This document shows positions 35,940 to 45,677 of a stretch of DNA of 64,000 bases, in pieces. A program made the position numbers and the translations under genes. Each line of letters begins with the position of its first letter. Within the stretch, counting starts at the first letter, position 1. The DNA is taken from assembly GCF_000378605.1 (NCBI RefSeq), contig NZ_KB905156.1, forward strand, positions 539,209-603,208, read 5' to 3'. The notes below the pieces were generated by a model, which had not been told where the DNA came from, ran no database searches, and saw only the letters and a program-made list of their open reading frames with translations. The stretch comes from Thioalkalivibrio sp. ALJ21. GTDB taxonomy: Bacteria; Pseudomonadota; Gammaproteobacteria; Ectothiorhodospirales; Ectothiorhodospiraceae.

Positions 35940-36923
35940 ATGCATCCAGCCTTCTCGGTCATTTTTCTCACCACCCTGATTGGCGCCGGCCAGGGCCTGT
36001 TTCTCGGCCTGTTCGGTGCCGAGGCACTGAGCCTGCTGGGCGTACTGCCGCCCCCGGGTTCGGACTTCCTGGCTCTGGGCTCCGCGCTTGCGCTGGTCTT
36101 CCTGGTGCTGGGGCTGATCGCCTCGTTCTTCCACCTGGGACGGCCGGAACGCGCCTGGCGCACCGCCACCAAGTGGCGCACCTCGTGGCTCTCGCGCGAG
36201 GTGATCGTGCTCCCGGCGTTCATGGGCGTAGTGTTCCTGTACGGCGCGGCCCATGCGTTCGGGTTCAACCCGCCCCTGGGTACGCTGGCCGGGGACGTAC
36301 CCGTCCTGCTGACCGTCGTGCTCGGGGCGGTCGGGGCGCTGCTGGCCATCGTGCTGTATGTGACCACCGCGATGATCTACGCCTGCATCAAGTTCCTGCA
36401 GGAATGGCACTCCCCGCTGACCGTGGTCAACTACACCGTGCTGGGGGCCGCCAACGGCTTTACCCTGGCGGCCGCCTATGCGGCCTGGGCCGGTGTCCCG
36501 CTGGTCGCCTTCCTGGCGACAGTCGCGATCGTCCTGACGGTTCTGGGACTGGGTACCCGCAGCGCGTCGCTGGTGCGCAACTCCCGCATCAAGTCGAAAT
36601 CGACGCTGCAAACCGCGATTGGGGTGAAGCACCCGAAGATCCAGCAGAAGTCCCAGGGCTTCATGGGCGGCTCATTCAATACGCGGGAGTTCTTCCACCA
36701 CATGTCGGCGGCGTTCCTGCGCGGCATGAAGTGGATCTTCCTGCTGGGTGCGTTCGTGGTCCCGGCTATCCTGCTACTGGTCGTACTGGTCACCCGCATC
36801 GACCCGGTCAACCTGCTGATCGCTGCGTTCGTGATCCAGTATCTGGGCATGGTCGCCGAGCGCTGGTTCTTCTTCGCCCAGGCCAACCACCCGCAGAACA
36901 TCTACTACCAGTCGGTCGCCTGA
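35940..36923 (+). CDS. soeC: SoeC, DmsC-like membrane anchor of sulfite dehydrogenase
   Basis: 327 residues from the ATG at 35940 (MHPAFSVIFLTTLIGAGQGL), about eight transmembrane helices (SALALVFLVLGLIASFFHLG, VIVLPAFMGVVFLYGAAHAF, PVLLTVVLGAVGALLAIVLY, IFLLGAFVVPAILLLVVLVT). DmsC-family subunit delivering electrons to the quinone pool. It starts 17 bp after soeB. With SoeAB it provides AMP-independent sulfite oxidation alongside Apr-Sat. Confidence 0.92.
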   Translation: MHPAFSVIFLTTLIGAGQGLFLGLFGAEALSLLGVLPPPGSDFLALGSALALVFLVLGLIASFFHLGRPERAWRTATKWRTSWLSREVIVLPAFMGVVFLYGAAHAFGFNPPLGTLAGDVPVLLTVVLGAVGALLAIVLYVTTAMIYACIKFLQEWHSPLTVVNYTVLGAANGFTLAAAYAAWAGVPLVAFLATVAIVLTVLGLGTRSASLVRNSRIKSKSTLQTAIGVKHPKIQQKSQGFMGGSFNTREFFHHMSAAFLRGMKWIFLLGAFVVPAILLLVVLVTRIDPVNLLIAAFVIQYLGMVAERWFFFAQANHPQNIYYQSVA

Positions 36924-36998
36924 ACCTGCCGGGGGGGCGGGAATACTGCCCCCCGGCCTGCCCGCAGCGAATGCCTCGCTTCTTCAAACCCCCTTCCG

Positions 36999-38165
36999 TC
37001 ATACCGCCGGCCAACCCTCGGTCGCGATCCCCTCGCCCAGATCGAACTCCACCAGGCGGCGGCGCACCTCCAGCAACTTCTCGACCAGGTCCGGTTCGAC
37101 GCGCTCGTAGGCCTCCGCGTCCGGTACCCGGTTGACCACCACCCCCAGCAGCTCGGTGATCGCGTTGCCGATCGAGTTCTGACTGATCGTGACGATCAGG
37201 CGACCCTCGTCGTTGCGGTAGATCAGCTGCTTGAAGGCCGGCTGCCAGCGGATCGCGTGGGCGTACTTGGCGTCGGTGAAGCAGCGATCGCGTATTTTCT
37301 TCGCGGTCTTCAGGAAGTCGTTGTTGAACAGCAGGACCTCCTCCACCGCATCGGGGAAGTGCACGCCCTCGGGCATCGGGGCATTGCGGGTGGAGACCTG
37401 CGAAAAGAAGGTCCGGTAGAAGTCCAGAAAGCCCTGCAGGACCGCGTCGTATTCCCGCCAGAAGCGGATGTCCTTCAGCGCCTCGACCCCACCCTGAATC
37501 TCCCAGCTCGGGAGACCGTGCGGGTAACCGGTCAGTCCCAGTCGGGCCTGATGATCCGGCGCCGGACGCAGAATCTGCAGATCCAGGGCCCGGGTAAAGA
37601 ACGCCCGGTAGACATCGCGCATATAGGCCTGGAACAGGCTGTGCTGGCCGCCATCGGTGAGGTTGGGGTTGCCGGGATCCGCCAGCGGTGCATCGGCCAG
37701 GGTCGCCATCGGAAAGACAATGAAATGGTTGTGCAGCATGCGGATGCTGGGCACCCCGGGCGCGGTCAGCGGCCAGGTCGCGTCCAGGCTGGCCTCGCCC
37801 GCCAGCACCAGGGCCTCGGCCGGGTCCGGGTACTGCTCCAGCATGTACTCGATGATCACGCCGTTCATCCGGTTCCAGACATGCCGCACCGGCTCCGGCA
37901 CCTGGGTGCGTCGCACCGGGCGCCCCATCGGGTCGAGGATCGTCTGCGAGGTGTTGTAGATGATGGAGCAGTCAAACTCGTTGCTGTGTCCCAGCGCCTT
38001 GCGGTAGAGCAGGAGGTTCTCCGGATTGACCAGCAGGCCGTTGTTATTCACCAGGTCGGCGAGGTTCTCGGTGCTGTTGAAGAACTCGTTGGGTTTCATG
38101 CCCTCCGGGATGTCCAGGGGGATGGGCCGAAACGGCGTGGTGATCTCGCGGGGGCCGGCTTGCAT
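36999..38165 (-). CDS. Unrecognised conserved-looking protein next to soeABC
   Basis: 388 residues from the ATG at 38165 (MQAGPREITTPFRPIPLDIP). Soluble, no signal or membrane helix. Notable features: GMKPNEFFNSTENLADLVNN, IRMLHNHFIVFPMATL, HGLPSWEIQGGVEALKDIRFW and a C-terminal helix rich in charged residues. I could not assign a family; the L-H-N-H-F-I-V-F-P string recalls HIT/GalT-like histidine motifs only faintly. Convergent with soeC, divergent from adk (151 bp between starts). Confidence 0.7.
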   Translation of the reverse strand: MQAGPREITTPFRPIPLDIPEGMKPNEFFNSTENLADLVNNNGLLVNPENLLLYRKALGHSNEFDCSIIYNTSQTILDPMGRPVRRTQVPEPVRHVWNRMNGVIIEYMLEQYPDPAEALVLAGEASLDATWPLTAPGVPSIRMLHNHFIVFPMATLADAPLADPGNPNLTDGGQHSLFQAYMRDVYRAFFTRALDLQILRPAPDHQARLGLTGYPHGLPSWEIQGGVEALKDIRFWREYDAVLQGFLDFYRTFFSQVSTRNAPMPEGVHFPDAVEEVLLFNNDFLKTAKKIRDRCFTDAKYAHAIRWQPAFKQLIYRNDEGRLIVTISQNSIGNAITELLGVVVNRVPDAEAYERVEPDLVEKLLEVRRRLVEFDLGEGIATEGWPAV

Positions 38166-38205
38166 AACGGTTGATGACTCCTTGCAGGGGGCGGGTGTCA
38201 CATAA

Positions 38206-38973
<768 letters not shown>

Positions 38974-38974
38974 C

Positions 38975-39067
38975 AAAGGCCCGCCCGGCGTACCGAGCGG
39001 GCTTTGTCAGGGGATCAAACCCCCTGTACTTGGCCCCTGGCCCCGGACACGGGACCAGGGCCTTTTT
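38975..39067 (+). terminator. Two tandem terminator hairpins after adk
   Basis: First hairpin 38975-39006: AAAGGCCCGCCCGG, CGTA loop, CCGAGCGGGCTTT. Second hairpin 39032-39062: GGCCCCTGG... CCAGGGCC, followed by TTTTT (39063-39067). The T-tract ends one base before the stop codon of the convergent phosphofructokinase gene. Confidence 0.82.
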
Positions 39068-40276
39068 CTAGCGACCGAGCACCTTGGTCACCTTGTTCTT
39101 GCGCAGACGATAGGCATCCGGCATGCCCGAGCCCAGCAACGGGCGCAGATACATCCGGAAGGCATCGGTCACATCGGTGCCCGAGGCATCGATGAATTCG
39201 TCCGGCATCACCTTGGTCTTGCCCGCAACGGCCTCCAGCGGCACATAGTCGTAGTCCACCGAATAAAAGCCGGTGCGCTTGATCGCGACCGAGCCGTCGC
39301 GGCCTTCCCACATTGCGAACTGCACGGCCTTCTCGCCCACCTCGCGGGCCTCGCGCTGATCGACATCGGAGACACAGCCAATGAAGGCACGCTGGAGATA
39401 ACCGAAGGTATCGCCGCGCACGCGCTTGACCCCCAGCTTGCTGCGGATCTCGTCGCAGAGCATGTCGGCCAGGGCCCCGGTACCGGAGAGTTGCACGTTG
39501 CCGTGGGCGTCTTTCTCCACGTCCTTGGCAAGCTTGGTCGCGATCGGTTCGCCGTCCGCATCGTGGATGCCCTCGCTGACCGCGATCACACAGCGGCCGT
39601 GGCGGTCCATGGTCGCCTTGACGTCCGAGAGGAAGCGATCGACCTCGAATACCCGTTCGGGCACATAGATCAGATGGGGGCCGTCATCCGGGAACTTCTT
39701 CCCGAGGGCGGAGGCCGCGGTCAGGAATCCGGCGTGCCGCCCCATGACGACCGCCAGGTAGATCCCCGGGAGGGCATAGTTGTCGAGGTTGGCGCCGATA
39801 AAGGCCTGGGCCACGAAGCGAGCGGCCGAGGGAAAACCTGGCGTGTGGTCGTTCTCCACCAGGTCATTGTCGATCGTCTTCGGGATGTGCACGCAGCGCA
39901 TCGGGTAGTTGGCCTTGCGTGCCTCCTCACTGACGATGCGCACCGTGTCAGAGGAGTCGTTCCCGCCGATATAGAAGAAGTAGGTGATCTCGTGGGCCTT
40001 CAGAACCTTGAAGATCTCCTTGCAGTAGTCGAGGTCCGGCTTGTCGCGCGTCGAACCCAAGGCGGACGAGGGCGTCTGCGCGACCATTTCCAGGTTGTGG
40101 GTGGTCTCCTGAGTCAGGTCCAGGAATTCCTCGTCGATGATCCCGCGGACCCCGTGGAAGGCCCCGTATACCAGCTCGACGTCGGTAAATTTCCGGGCTT
40201 CCAGGACCGCGCCCACCATGGATTGATTGATTACCGCCGTCGGGCCTCCACCCTGGGCGATCAGAACCTTGGCCAT
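39068..40276 (-). CDS. pfp: 6-phosphofructokinase, PPi-dependent type
   Basis: 402 residues. PFK signatures: AQGGGPTAVINQSM, YIGGNDSSDTVRI, PKTIDNDL (the K of PKTxDND marks PPi-using enzymes), MGRHAGFLTAASAL, DTFGYLQRAFIGC. Likely uses pyrophosphate reversibly between fructose-6-phosphate and fructose-1,6-bisphosphate; the GGND instead of GGDD leaves donor preference not fully certain. In a Calvin-cycle autotroph such enzymes can act in the gluconeogenic direction. CCTTCGTCCTCC complement gives a GGAGGACGAA ribosome site. Confidence 0.9.
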   Translation of the reverse strand: MAKVLIAQGGGPTAVINQSMVGAVLEARKFTDVELVYGAFHGVRGIIDEEFLDLTQETTHNLEMVAQTPSSALGSTRDKPDLDYCKEIFKVLKAHEITYFFYIGGNDSSDTVRIVSEEARKANYPMRCVHIPKTIDNDLVENDHTPGFPSAARFVAQAFIGANLDNYALPGIYLAVVMGRHAGFLTAASALGKKFPDDGPHLIYVPERVFEVDRFLSDVKATMDRHGRCVIAVSEGIHDADGEPIATKLAKDVEKDAHGNVQLSGTGALADMLCDEIRSKLGVKRVRGDTFGYLQRAFIGCVSDVDQREAREVGEKAVQFAMWEGRDGSVAIKRTGFYSVDYDYVPLEAVAGKTKVMPDEFIDASGTDVTDAFRMYLRPLLGSGMPDAYRLRKNKVTKVLGR

Positions 40277-40448
40277 CTTCGTCCTCCTTCTGCGACTTTA
40301 AGTACGTTCCAACCGTGAATCGGCCGCGCAACGACCGGGCATCTCAGTGACATAAGGCCCGAAGATAGCAAATTCCGCACTCGCCGCACGGAAACGTTTA
40401 ATTGTATTATCAAAGACTTATTGACTGAGGAGGGCCCACGGGTGCAAC

Positions 40449-40479
40449 GGCACCACCAACCCGGTGGGTCGGTGGTGCC
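40449..40479. other. Perfect hairpin upstream of pfp, downstream of the hydrolase-like gene
   Basis: GGCACCACC (40449-40457) pairs with GGTGGTGCC (40471-40479), with a second inner pairing CCC/GGG. It lies 35 bp after the stop of the minus-strand dienelactone-hydrolase-like gene. No T-tract follows, so it may be an mRNA-stabilising or rho-assisted end rather than an intrinsic terminator. Confidence 0.55.
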
Positions 40480-40514
40480 AGCTCGCAGGCCAGGAGAGGA
40501 AGTCGAGGGAGAAC

Positions 40515-41387
40515 TCAGTCGCGCAGATGCTGGTTCGCAAAGCGCGTGACCCGAATCATCGCGTCACGCGAGGCCAGATCGTCGGCGAAGGTGCGGTTGC
40601 TGCCGTTGCGAAAATCGAAGCCGCGGCCAACGCCTGGATATTCGATCCAGGTCACATCACCGCCGCGGCTTTCCAGGCCGTCTGCCGCCATCTTCGCGGT
40701 CCGGTGGCGCTGATACTGCTCGTCCTCGCCGATCAGGATCATCATCGGGATTTCGAGCTGATTGACCTCGTTGGCGTAGCGATACACCTGGTGCGGCTCG
40801 CCAAGGTTCGGGTCCTGCAGGTGCGGGTAGTAACCGGCCCAGCAGGCGACGTCCTCGACCTGGCGCTCGTAGGTCACTGCGACCTTCAGCGTCTTGTAGC
40901 CCCCGCGCGTGATGGACACCAGGCAGGCCCGGTCGCCGACGATGTCGTCGCGCTCGAGCAGGACATCCAGCCCCTGGTTCAGGTCGCCCTCCAGTTCGTA
41001 GTCATGATCCAGCGGATGCGTCTCCATGAAGCGGCCGGTGTACAGGTCCGGCGCCATCACCACGAAGCCGCGCGCGGCCAGGCGCTTCACGTGCAGGATC
41101 GCCAGATCGTCCAGCCCGCGCCGGCCATGTGCCCAGAGGATCGCGGGATAGGCCTCGCCATCGGCGGGGCGCGCCACCAGCGCCGGGATGTCCACGCCGT
41201 CGCGCTCATACTCGAATCGCTCGATCTCGACCTCGTGATTCTCAAGGTCCGAATACAGCACGCCGTCCTCCCACCAGTCGTCATCCCACCACCAGTTGTC
41301 GGAACCGGTGGGTTCGTCCGCGGCGAGCGGCGCGACGAGGAGGCTGGCGGTGACCAGCAGGCAGAACGATCGCAAAGCAGAAAACAT
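40515..41387 (-). CDS. Secreted dienelactone-hydrolase-like protein with substituted catalytic residues
   Basis: 290 residues from the ATG at 41387, with a signal peptide (LLVTASLLVAPLAA). A tryptophan/aspartate-rich mature start (DNWWWDDDWWEDG) precedes an alpha/beta hydrolase of the DLH type (PAILWAHGRRGLDD, RGFVVMAPDLYTG, IPMMILIGEDEQ). The nucleophile position, normally G-x-C/S-x-G-G, is S158-I-T160-R-G-G. The position of the catalytic histidine (normally G-H-G-F) is R255 in GVGRGF. Only the Asp (D222) remains. Probably a non-catalytic periplasmic binding or structural protein. Confidence 0.8.
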   Translation of the reverse strand: MFSALRSFCLLVTASLLVAPLAADEPTGSDNWWWDDDWWEDGVLYSDLENHEVEIERFEYERDGVDIPALVARPADGEAYPAILWAHGRRGLDDLAILHVKRLAARGFVVMAPDLYTGRFMETHPLDHDYELEGDLNQGLDVLLERDDIVGDRACLVSITRGGYKTLKVAVTYERQVEDVACWAGYYPHLQDPNLGEPHQVYRYANEVNQLEIPMMILIGEDEQYQRHRTAKMAADGLESRGGDVTWIEYPGVGRGFDFRNGSNRTFADDLASRDAMIRVTRFANQHLRD

Positions 41388-41505
41388 GAATCCCGAACCC
41401 CTTGTTCTTGGAGCCGCGCGGACGGTCCAACCAAGGGTCCCGCAGCCGTGAGCCACGCCTTCGAGCTTAGAGCAAAGCACGGCTTCCTGCCCAGCGCATC
41501 AGCCA

Positions 41506-41970
41506 CTAGACCCCACCCGGAAAACCGAGCTGGCGCCACGCCTCATAGACGACCACCGCCACCGCGTTGGAGAGATTCAGGCTGCGGCTGTCGGGCTGCA
41601 TGGGCAGACGCAGTCGCTGTTCGGGAGGCAGCGCGTCGAGTACCGCTTGGGGCAGGCCGCGGGTCTCCGGGCCAAACAACAGCGCGTCACCGGACTGGAA
41701 CCCGGCCTGATCGTAACGGGCCTGCCCGCGCGTGGTCAGAGCGAGCACGCGTTGCGGCCGGGTCGATTCCCGCCACTGGTCGAGGCTGTCATACTCTTGC
41801 ACCCGGGCCAGCTCGTGATAGTCGAGCCCGGCGCGGCGCGCCCGGGCGCTGTCCAGCTCGAAGCCGAGCGGATGGATCAGGTGCAGCGCCGCCCCGGTGT
41901 TGGCCGCCAGACGAATAATATTGCCCGTGTTCGGCGGGATTTCCGGTTCATAAAGGACGATGTGAAGCAT
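41506..41970 (-). CDS. trmL: TrmL, tRNA (cytidine/uridine-34-2'-O)-methyltransferase
   Basis: 154-residue SPOUT methyltransferase of wobble base 34. Start fixed by the strongly conserved [20 protein letters not shown]. Other signatures: [23 protein letters not shown] and [20 protein letters not shown] (trefoil-knot SAM site). Its start codon overlaps that of pyrD on the other strand (shared CATG at 41967-41972). Confidence 0.95.
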   Translation of the reverse strand: MLHIVLYEPEIPPNTGNIIRLAANTGAALHLIHPLGFELDSARARRAGLDYHELARVQEYDSLDQWRESTRPQRVLALTTRGQARYDQAGFQSGDALLFGPETRGLPQAVLDALPPEQRLRLPMQPDSRSLNLSNAVAVVVYEAWRQLGFPGGV

Positions 41971-42961
41971 GAGTGATTCGCGCACCGATCCGCGGCTGGC
42001 CGTTGATTTCTGCGGGCTGCATTTGAACACGCCGCTGGTGCTGCTGTCCGGCTGTGTCGGCTTTGGCGAGGAATACACCCGGGTCGCGGGGTTCTCCAAT
42101 CGCGACGCAGGTGCGATCTGCCTGAAGGGCACGACCGGCCAGGCGCGATTGGGTAATCCGCCGCACCGCGTCTACGAGACCCCGGAAGGCATGCTGAACG
42201 CAATCGGGCTGCAAAACCCGGGCGTCGACCGGGTGGTGGACGAGATCCTGCCCGCGCTCGATTTCGAGGAGACGCGCTTTTTCGCCAACGTCTCCGGCTC
42301 CACAATCGAGGAGTACATCGAGGTCACCCGGCGTTTCGACGACTCGCCGATCGATGCCATCGAGATCAATATCTCCTGTCCCAACGTGAAAGAAGGCGGC
42401 GTGGCCTTCGGCAACGACCCGGAGATGTCCGCGCGCGTGGTCGAGGCCTGCCGTTCGGTAACCTCCAAGCCGCTGATCACCAAGCTCTCGCCCAACCAGA
42501 CCGACATTGCCGAAAACGCCCGCCGGTGCATCGACGCCGGGACGGACGGCTTCGCCGTGATCAACACCCTGATGGGGATGGCCGTCGACGTGGAAAGCCG
42601 CCGTGCGGTGATCGGCAACAACCAGGGCGGACTCTCCGGCCCGGCGATCAAGCCGATTGCGCTGTTGAAAGTACAGCAGGTCTATCAGGTGGCCGCGCCG
42701 CACAACGTGCCGATCATCGGCCAGGGCGGTGTGCTGACCGCGCGCGACGCCCTGGAATTCCTGATCGCCGGCGCCAGCACCGTGGGTGTCGGGACCGGTC
42801 TGTTCTACGATCCGCTGTGCCTGCCGAAGATCCTGGACGGCATCCGCGACTACATGAATTGCCACGGCATCCAGCAGGTCAGCGAGCTGACCGGGAGCCT
42901 GCAGCTCAACAGCGCGATCTCCGCCTGCGCCGCCCCGGCCCCGGAAGACCCGACGACCTGA
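41969..42961 (+). CDS. pyrD: Dihydroorotate dehydrogenase, class 1B-like catalytic subunit
   Basis: 330 residues. FMN enzyme of pyrimidine synthesis. Signatures: [86 protein letters not shown] and [15 protein letters not shown]. The catalytic Cys is in the SCPN loop, as in class 1 enzymes; a PyrK partner is not seen in the window. Start at 41969 in the shared CATG with trmL; AAAGGA lies upstream inside trmL. Confidence 0.9.
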   Translation: MSDSRTDPRLAVDFCGLHLNTPLVLLSGCVGFGEEYTRVAGFSNRDAGAICLKGTTGQARLGNPPHRVYETPEGMLNAIGLQNPGVDRVVDEILPALDFEETRFFANVSGSTIEEYIEVTRRFDDSPIDAIEINISCPNVKEGGVAFGNDPEMSARVVEACRSVTSKPLITKLSPNQTDIAENARRCIDAGTDGFAVINTLMGMAVDVESRRAVIGNNQGGLSGPAIKPIALLKVQQVYQVAAPHNVPIIGQGGVLTARDALEFLIAGASTVGVGTGLFYDPLCLPKILDGIRDYMNCHGIQQVSELTGSLQLNSAISACAAPAPEDPTT

Positions 42962-42967
42962 CCCGCG

Positions 42968-44404
42968 CTACTCGTCGTCGATGCCCAGCTCCTGAATCTT
43001 GCGAGTCAGGGTGTTGCGGCCCCAGCCCAACAGGGCGGCAGCCTGCTGGCGGTGCCCACCGGTCACATTCAGCGCCTCGCGGATGACCGTGCGCTCCAGT
43101 TGTGGCAGGACCCGCCCAAGCAGATCACGCTCGCCCTGTTGCCAGTGCTGCCGAGCGACCTGGGCCAGCTCGCTGGTCCAGTCCCGCGGCGTGGCCATCT
43201 GCGCGTCCGACAGGCCTCCATGGGCCTCCATGGGCGGGGCCTCTTGATGCAGCTCGGTCGGCAGGTCATCCAGATGCACCTCGCGCCCCGATGCCATGAC
43301 CGTCAACCAGCGACAGGTGTTCTCCAGCTGGCGCACATTGCCCGGCCAGGGCAAGCGCTGCAGCTCACGCACCACCTCCGGCCGCATGGTCTTTGCCTCC
43401 ACGCCCAATTCGCGCGCCACCTCGGCCATGAAGTGCTGCACCAGCAGCGGGATATCCTCCGGGCGCTCGCGCAGTGACGGCACATGGATGCGGATCACGT
43501 TCAGGCGATGGAACAGATCCTCGCGGAACAGCCCCGCTCGTACACGCTCCTCGAGATCCTGGTGGGTAGCGGCGATGATGCGCACATCCACGCGGATCGG
43601 GGTGTGCCCGCCGACACGATAGAAGGTTCCGTCCGCCAGCACCCGCAGCAAACGCGTCTGCAGGTCGAACGGCATGTCGCCGATCTCGTCGAGGAACAAC
43701 GTGCCGCCATCGGCCTGCTCGAAGCGGCCCTTGCGGCTCTGGCTGGCGCCGGTAAAGGCGCCACGTTCATGGCCAAACAGTTCGCTCTCCAGCAGGTCCT
43801 TCGGGATCGCGGCGGTATTCAGGGCGATCAACGGCTGATCGGCCCGCGGGCTGTGCTGGTGCAGGGCCCGCGCGACCAGCTCCTTGCCGGTACCGGACTC
43901 GCCGTTGATCAGTACGGTGATGTTGCTGCGCGACAGACGCCCGATCGCGCGGAACATCTCCTGCATCGCCGGCGCCTCGCCGATGATCGGGGTGTCCTCG
44001 ATCCGGGCGCCACCCTCGGCGTTTTGCTGCGCAGTCGCCCGCGCCTCCAGCGCTCGCTGAACAAGGGCTACGGCCTCGTCGACATCGAACGGTTTGGGCA
44101 GATACTCGAAGGCCCCGGTCTGGTAGGCGCCGACCGCGCTCTCCAGATCCGAAAACGCCGTCATGATGATGACCGGTGGCGGATCCGGGCGGGTCTGCAT
44201 GCGGGCGAGAAAATCGAGGCCGTTCAGCCCCGGCATGCGGATGTCGGCCACCACCGTATCCGGGGCCTCGTCGGTCTCCAGCGCAGCCCAGGCCGCGTCG
44301 GCCGTCTCGAATCCGCGCACCTGGATACCGGCGCGTTGCAGGGCGCGGTCCAGCACCCAACGGATCGAGTCGTCGTCATCAATGATCCAGACGATGGGGT
44401 CCAT
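42968..44404 (-). CDS. glnG: NtrC (NR-I), sigma-54-dependent nitrogen response regulator
   Basis: 478 residues from the ATG at 44404. Receiver domain ([14 protein letters not shown], phosphoacceptor Asp in [12 protein letters not shown]), AAA+ domain (Walker [15 protein letters not shown], sigma-54 contact GAFTGA, Walker B-like [13 protein letters not shown]) and a Fis-type helix-turn-helix end ([20 protein letters not shown]). Start overlaps the ntrB stop (TGATG). Activates nitrogen-assimilation promoters under low nitrogen. Confidence 0.97.
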   Translation of the reverse strand: MDPIVWIIDDDDSIRWVLDRALQRAGIQVRGFETADAAWAALETDEAPDTVVADIRMPGLNGLDFLARMQTRPDPPPVIIMTAFSDLESAVGAYQTGAFEYLPKPFDVDEAVALVQRALEARATAQQNAEGGARIEDTPIIGEAPAMQEMFRAIGRLSRSNITVLINGESGTGKELVARALHQHSPRADQPLIALNTAAIPKDLLESELFGHERGAFTGASQSRKGRFEQADGGTLFLDEIGDMPFDLQTRLLRVLADGTFYRVGGHTPIRVDVRIIAATHQDLEERVRAGLFREDLFHRLNVIRIHVPSLRERPEDIPLLVQHFMAEVARELGVEAKTMRPEVVRELQRLPWPGNVRQLENTCRWLTVMASGREVHLDDLPTELHQEAPPMEAHGGLSDAQMATPRDWTSELAQVARQHWQQGERDLLGRVLPQLERTVIREALNVTGGHRQQAAALLGWGRNTLTRKIQELGIDDE

Positions 44405-45501
44405 CAGTTGCCGGCCTCCTTGGCATTTTGGGGTTCGATCGGCAGCAGGATGTCGAACGAGGTGCTGCCCGGTCGTGAACGGCACTCGATGAGCCCGTTG
44501 TGCAACTGGATCAGGCTCTGGGCGATCGGCAGGCCCAGCCCGGTGCCGGCGGCGCGGCCGGTCACCATCGGGAAGAAGATGCGCTCACGGATCTCCTCCG
44601 GGATGCCCGGGCCGTTGTCGCGCACGCTCAGGCGCGCCACCAGTCGGTGGCGGTGACCAGAAATGGTGTACTGGCGCAGCACGCGCGAGACCAGCGTGAT
44701 CTCGCCGCCCTCGCTCAACGCCTGCACCGCGTTCTGCACCAGATTCAGGATGGCCTGCACCACCATGTCGCGGTCGGCCTGCACATCGGGGATGCTCGGG
44801 TCATAGTCACCGCGGATCTTCAGACCCAGCGGCAGCTGCACACTGACCAGGCCGCGCACATGCTCCAGCACCTCGTGGAGGTTTACGGCCTCGAGGCGGG
44901 GCAGATTGTTCGGCCCGAGCATGCGATCCACCAGGCTGCGCAGCCGATCCGCCTCGCGAATGATGATGCCGGTGTATTCCTTCAGCCCGTCGTCGTCGAG
45001 CTCGCTGGCCAGCAGTTGCGCGGCCCCGCGCAGGCCACCGAGCGGGTTCTTGATCTCGTGGGCCAGTCCGCGGGTCACCGCACGTGTGATGGCCTGCTGC
45101 TTCTGCAGCTGTTCCTCGCGACTGATCCGTTCGTGGCGATCGATGGCGTTGAGTTCGAACAAGAGCTGTGACGCTCGACTATCTTCACCGCGCAGGGGCG
45201 TGATGGTGATGTCCGCCAGGAAGGGCTCGGCGCGCAATGGTTCCATCTGTCGGGCGCGCAGGGTGATCGGCTGATCGAGCGACAACACCGACCGCAGCCG
45301 ATTGGACAGGCTGCGGTCGAGCCTGAGCCACTGCCCCAGTCCGTGACCAACGATACGCTCGCGGCTAAGCCCCAGCAGGACTTCGGCCGCACTGTTCAGG
45401 CTGACCAGGCGCAGCTCGCCATCCGTCACCAGCACGGCTGTAGACAGGTCATCCCACCAGGGCCATGGAGCTGGGGCGGGCTTGGCGACAGGATTGTTCA
45501 T
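44404..45501 (-). CDS. glnL: NtrB (NR-II), nitrogen-sensing histidine kinase
   Basis: 365 residues from the ATG at 45501, with GAGG seven bases upstream. PAS domain (LSTAVLVTDGELRLVSLNSA), phosphoacceptor His in GLAHEIKNPLGGLRGAAQLL, N box ILNLVQNAVQAL, G1 DNGPGIPEEI, G2 GTGLGLPIAQ. No membrane helices, as for NtrB. Coupled to ntrC. A perfect 14-bp palindrome and another dyad lie upstream. Confidence 0.97.
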   Translation of the reverse strand: MNNPVAKPAPAPWPWWDDLSTAVLVTDGELRLVSLNSAAEVLLGLSRERIVGHGLGQWLRLDRSLSNRLRSVLSLDQPITLRARQMEPLRAEPFLADITITPLRGEDSRASQLLFELNAIDRHERISREEQLQKQQAITRAVTRGLAHEIKNPLGGLRGAAQLLASELDDDGLKEYTGIIIREADRLRSLVDRMLGPNNLPRLEAVNLHEVLEHVRGLVSVQLPLGLKIRGDYDPSIPDVQADRDMVVQAILNLVQNAVQALSEGGEITLVSRVLRQYTISGHRHRLVARLSVRDNGPGIPEEIRERIFFPMVTGRAAGTGLGLPIAQSLIQLHNGLIECRSRPGSTSFDILLPIEPQNAKEAGN

Positions 45502-45512
45502 CAACGGGCCTC

Positions 45513-45530
45513 AAGCAGGAATCGCGCCAA
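45513..45530 (-). promoter_or_regulatory. Sigma-54-like GG-N10-GC sequence upstream of ntrB
   Basis: On the minus strand TTGGCGCGATTCCTGCTT has the GG and GC at exact 10-nt spacing and fits most of the TGGCACG-N4-TTGCW consensus. It ends only about 12 nt before the ntrB ATG, which would make the transcript almost leaderless and exclude the GAGG ribosome site. It may therefore be chance. Confidence 0.3.
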
Positions 45531-45585
45531 ACAGGGGCACCGCACGGGGTGGATCATCCGCGGGCCGGAAAGCGCCCAGGCGCGG

Positions 45586-45648
45586 TTGCCATGATGGCAA
45601 TCGCAAAGCGCCGCCCCATTATAGTGCAAAAAAGGCACTATAATGGGG
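45586..45648. promoter_or_regulatory. Operator-like dyads upstream of ntrBC (possible NtrC sites)
   Basis: 45614-45627 and 45635-45648 form a perfect 14-bp inverted repeat (CCCCATTATAGTGC / GCACTATAATGGGG) around a 7-nt A-rich loop. Each arm, read outward with neighbours, gives TGCACTATAATGGGGC or GGCACTATAATGGGGCA, close to the enteric NtrC box TGCACYANNNTGGTGCA. A second palindrome TTGCCATGATGGCAA lies at 45586-45600. Both are 85-150 bp upstream of ntrB. Autoregulation by NtrC is inferred. Confidence 0.55.
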
Positions 45649-45677
45649 CAATATGCGCACGGAGTTGGTGCGAGCGG

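Noticed and set aside
45614-45648. Terminator for the DUF4124 gene
   Set aside because: The T-tract read on the minus strand is in the loop, not after the stem, and the stem is AT-rich in the middle; it fits an operator better.
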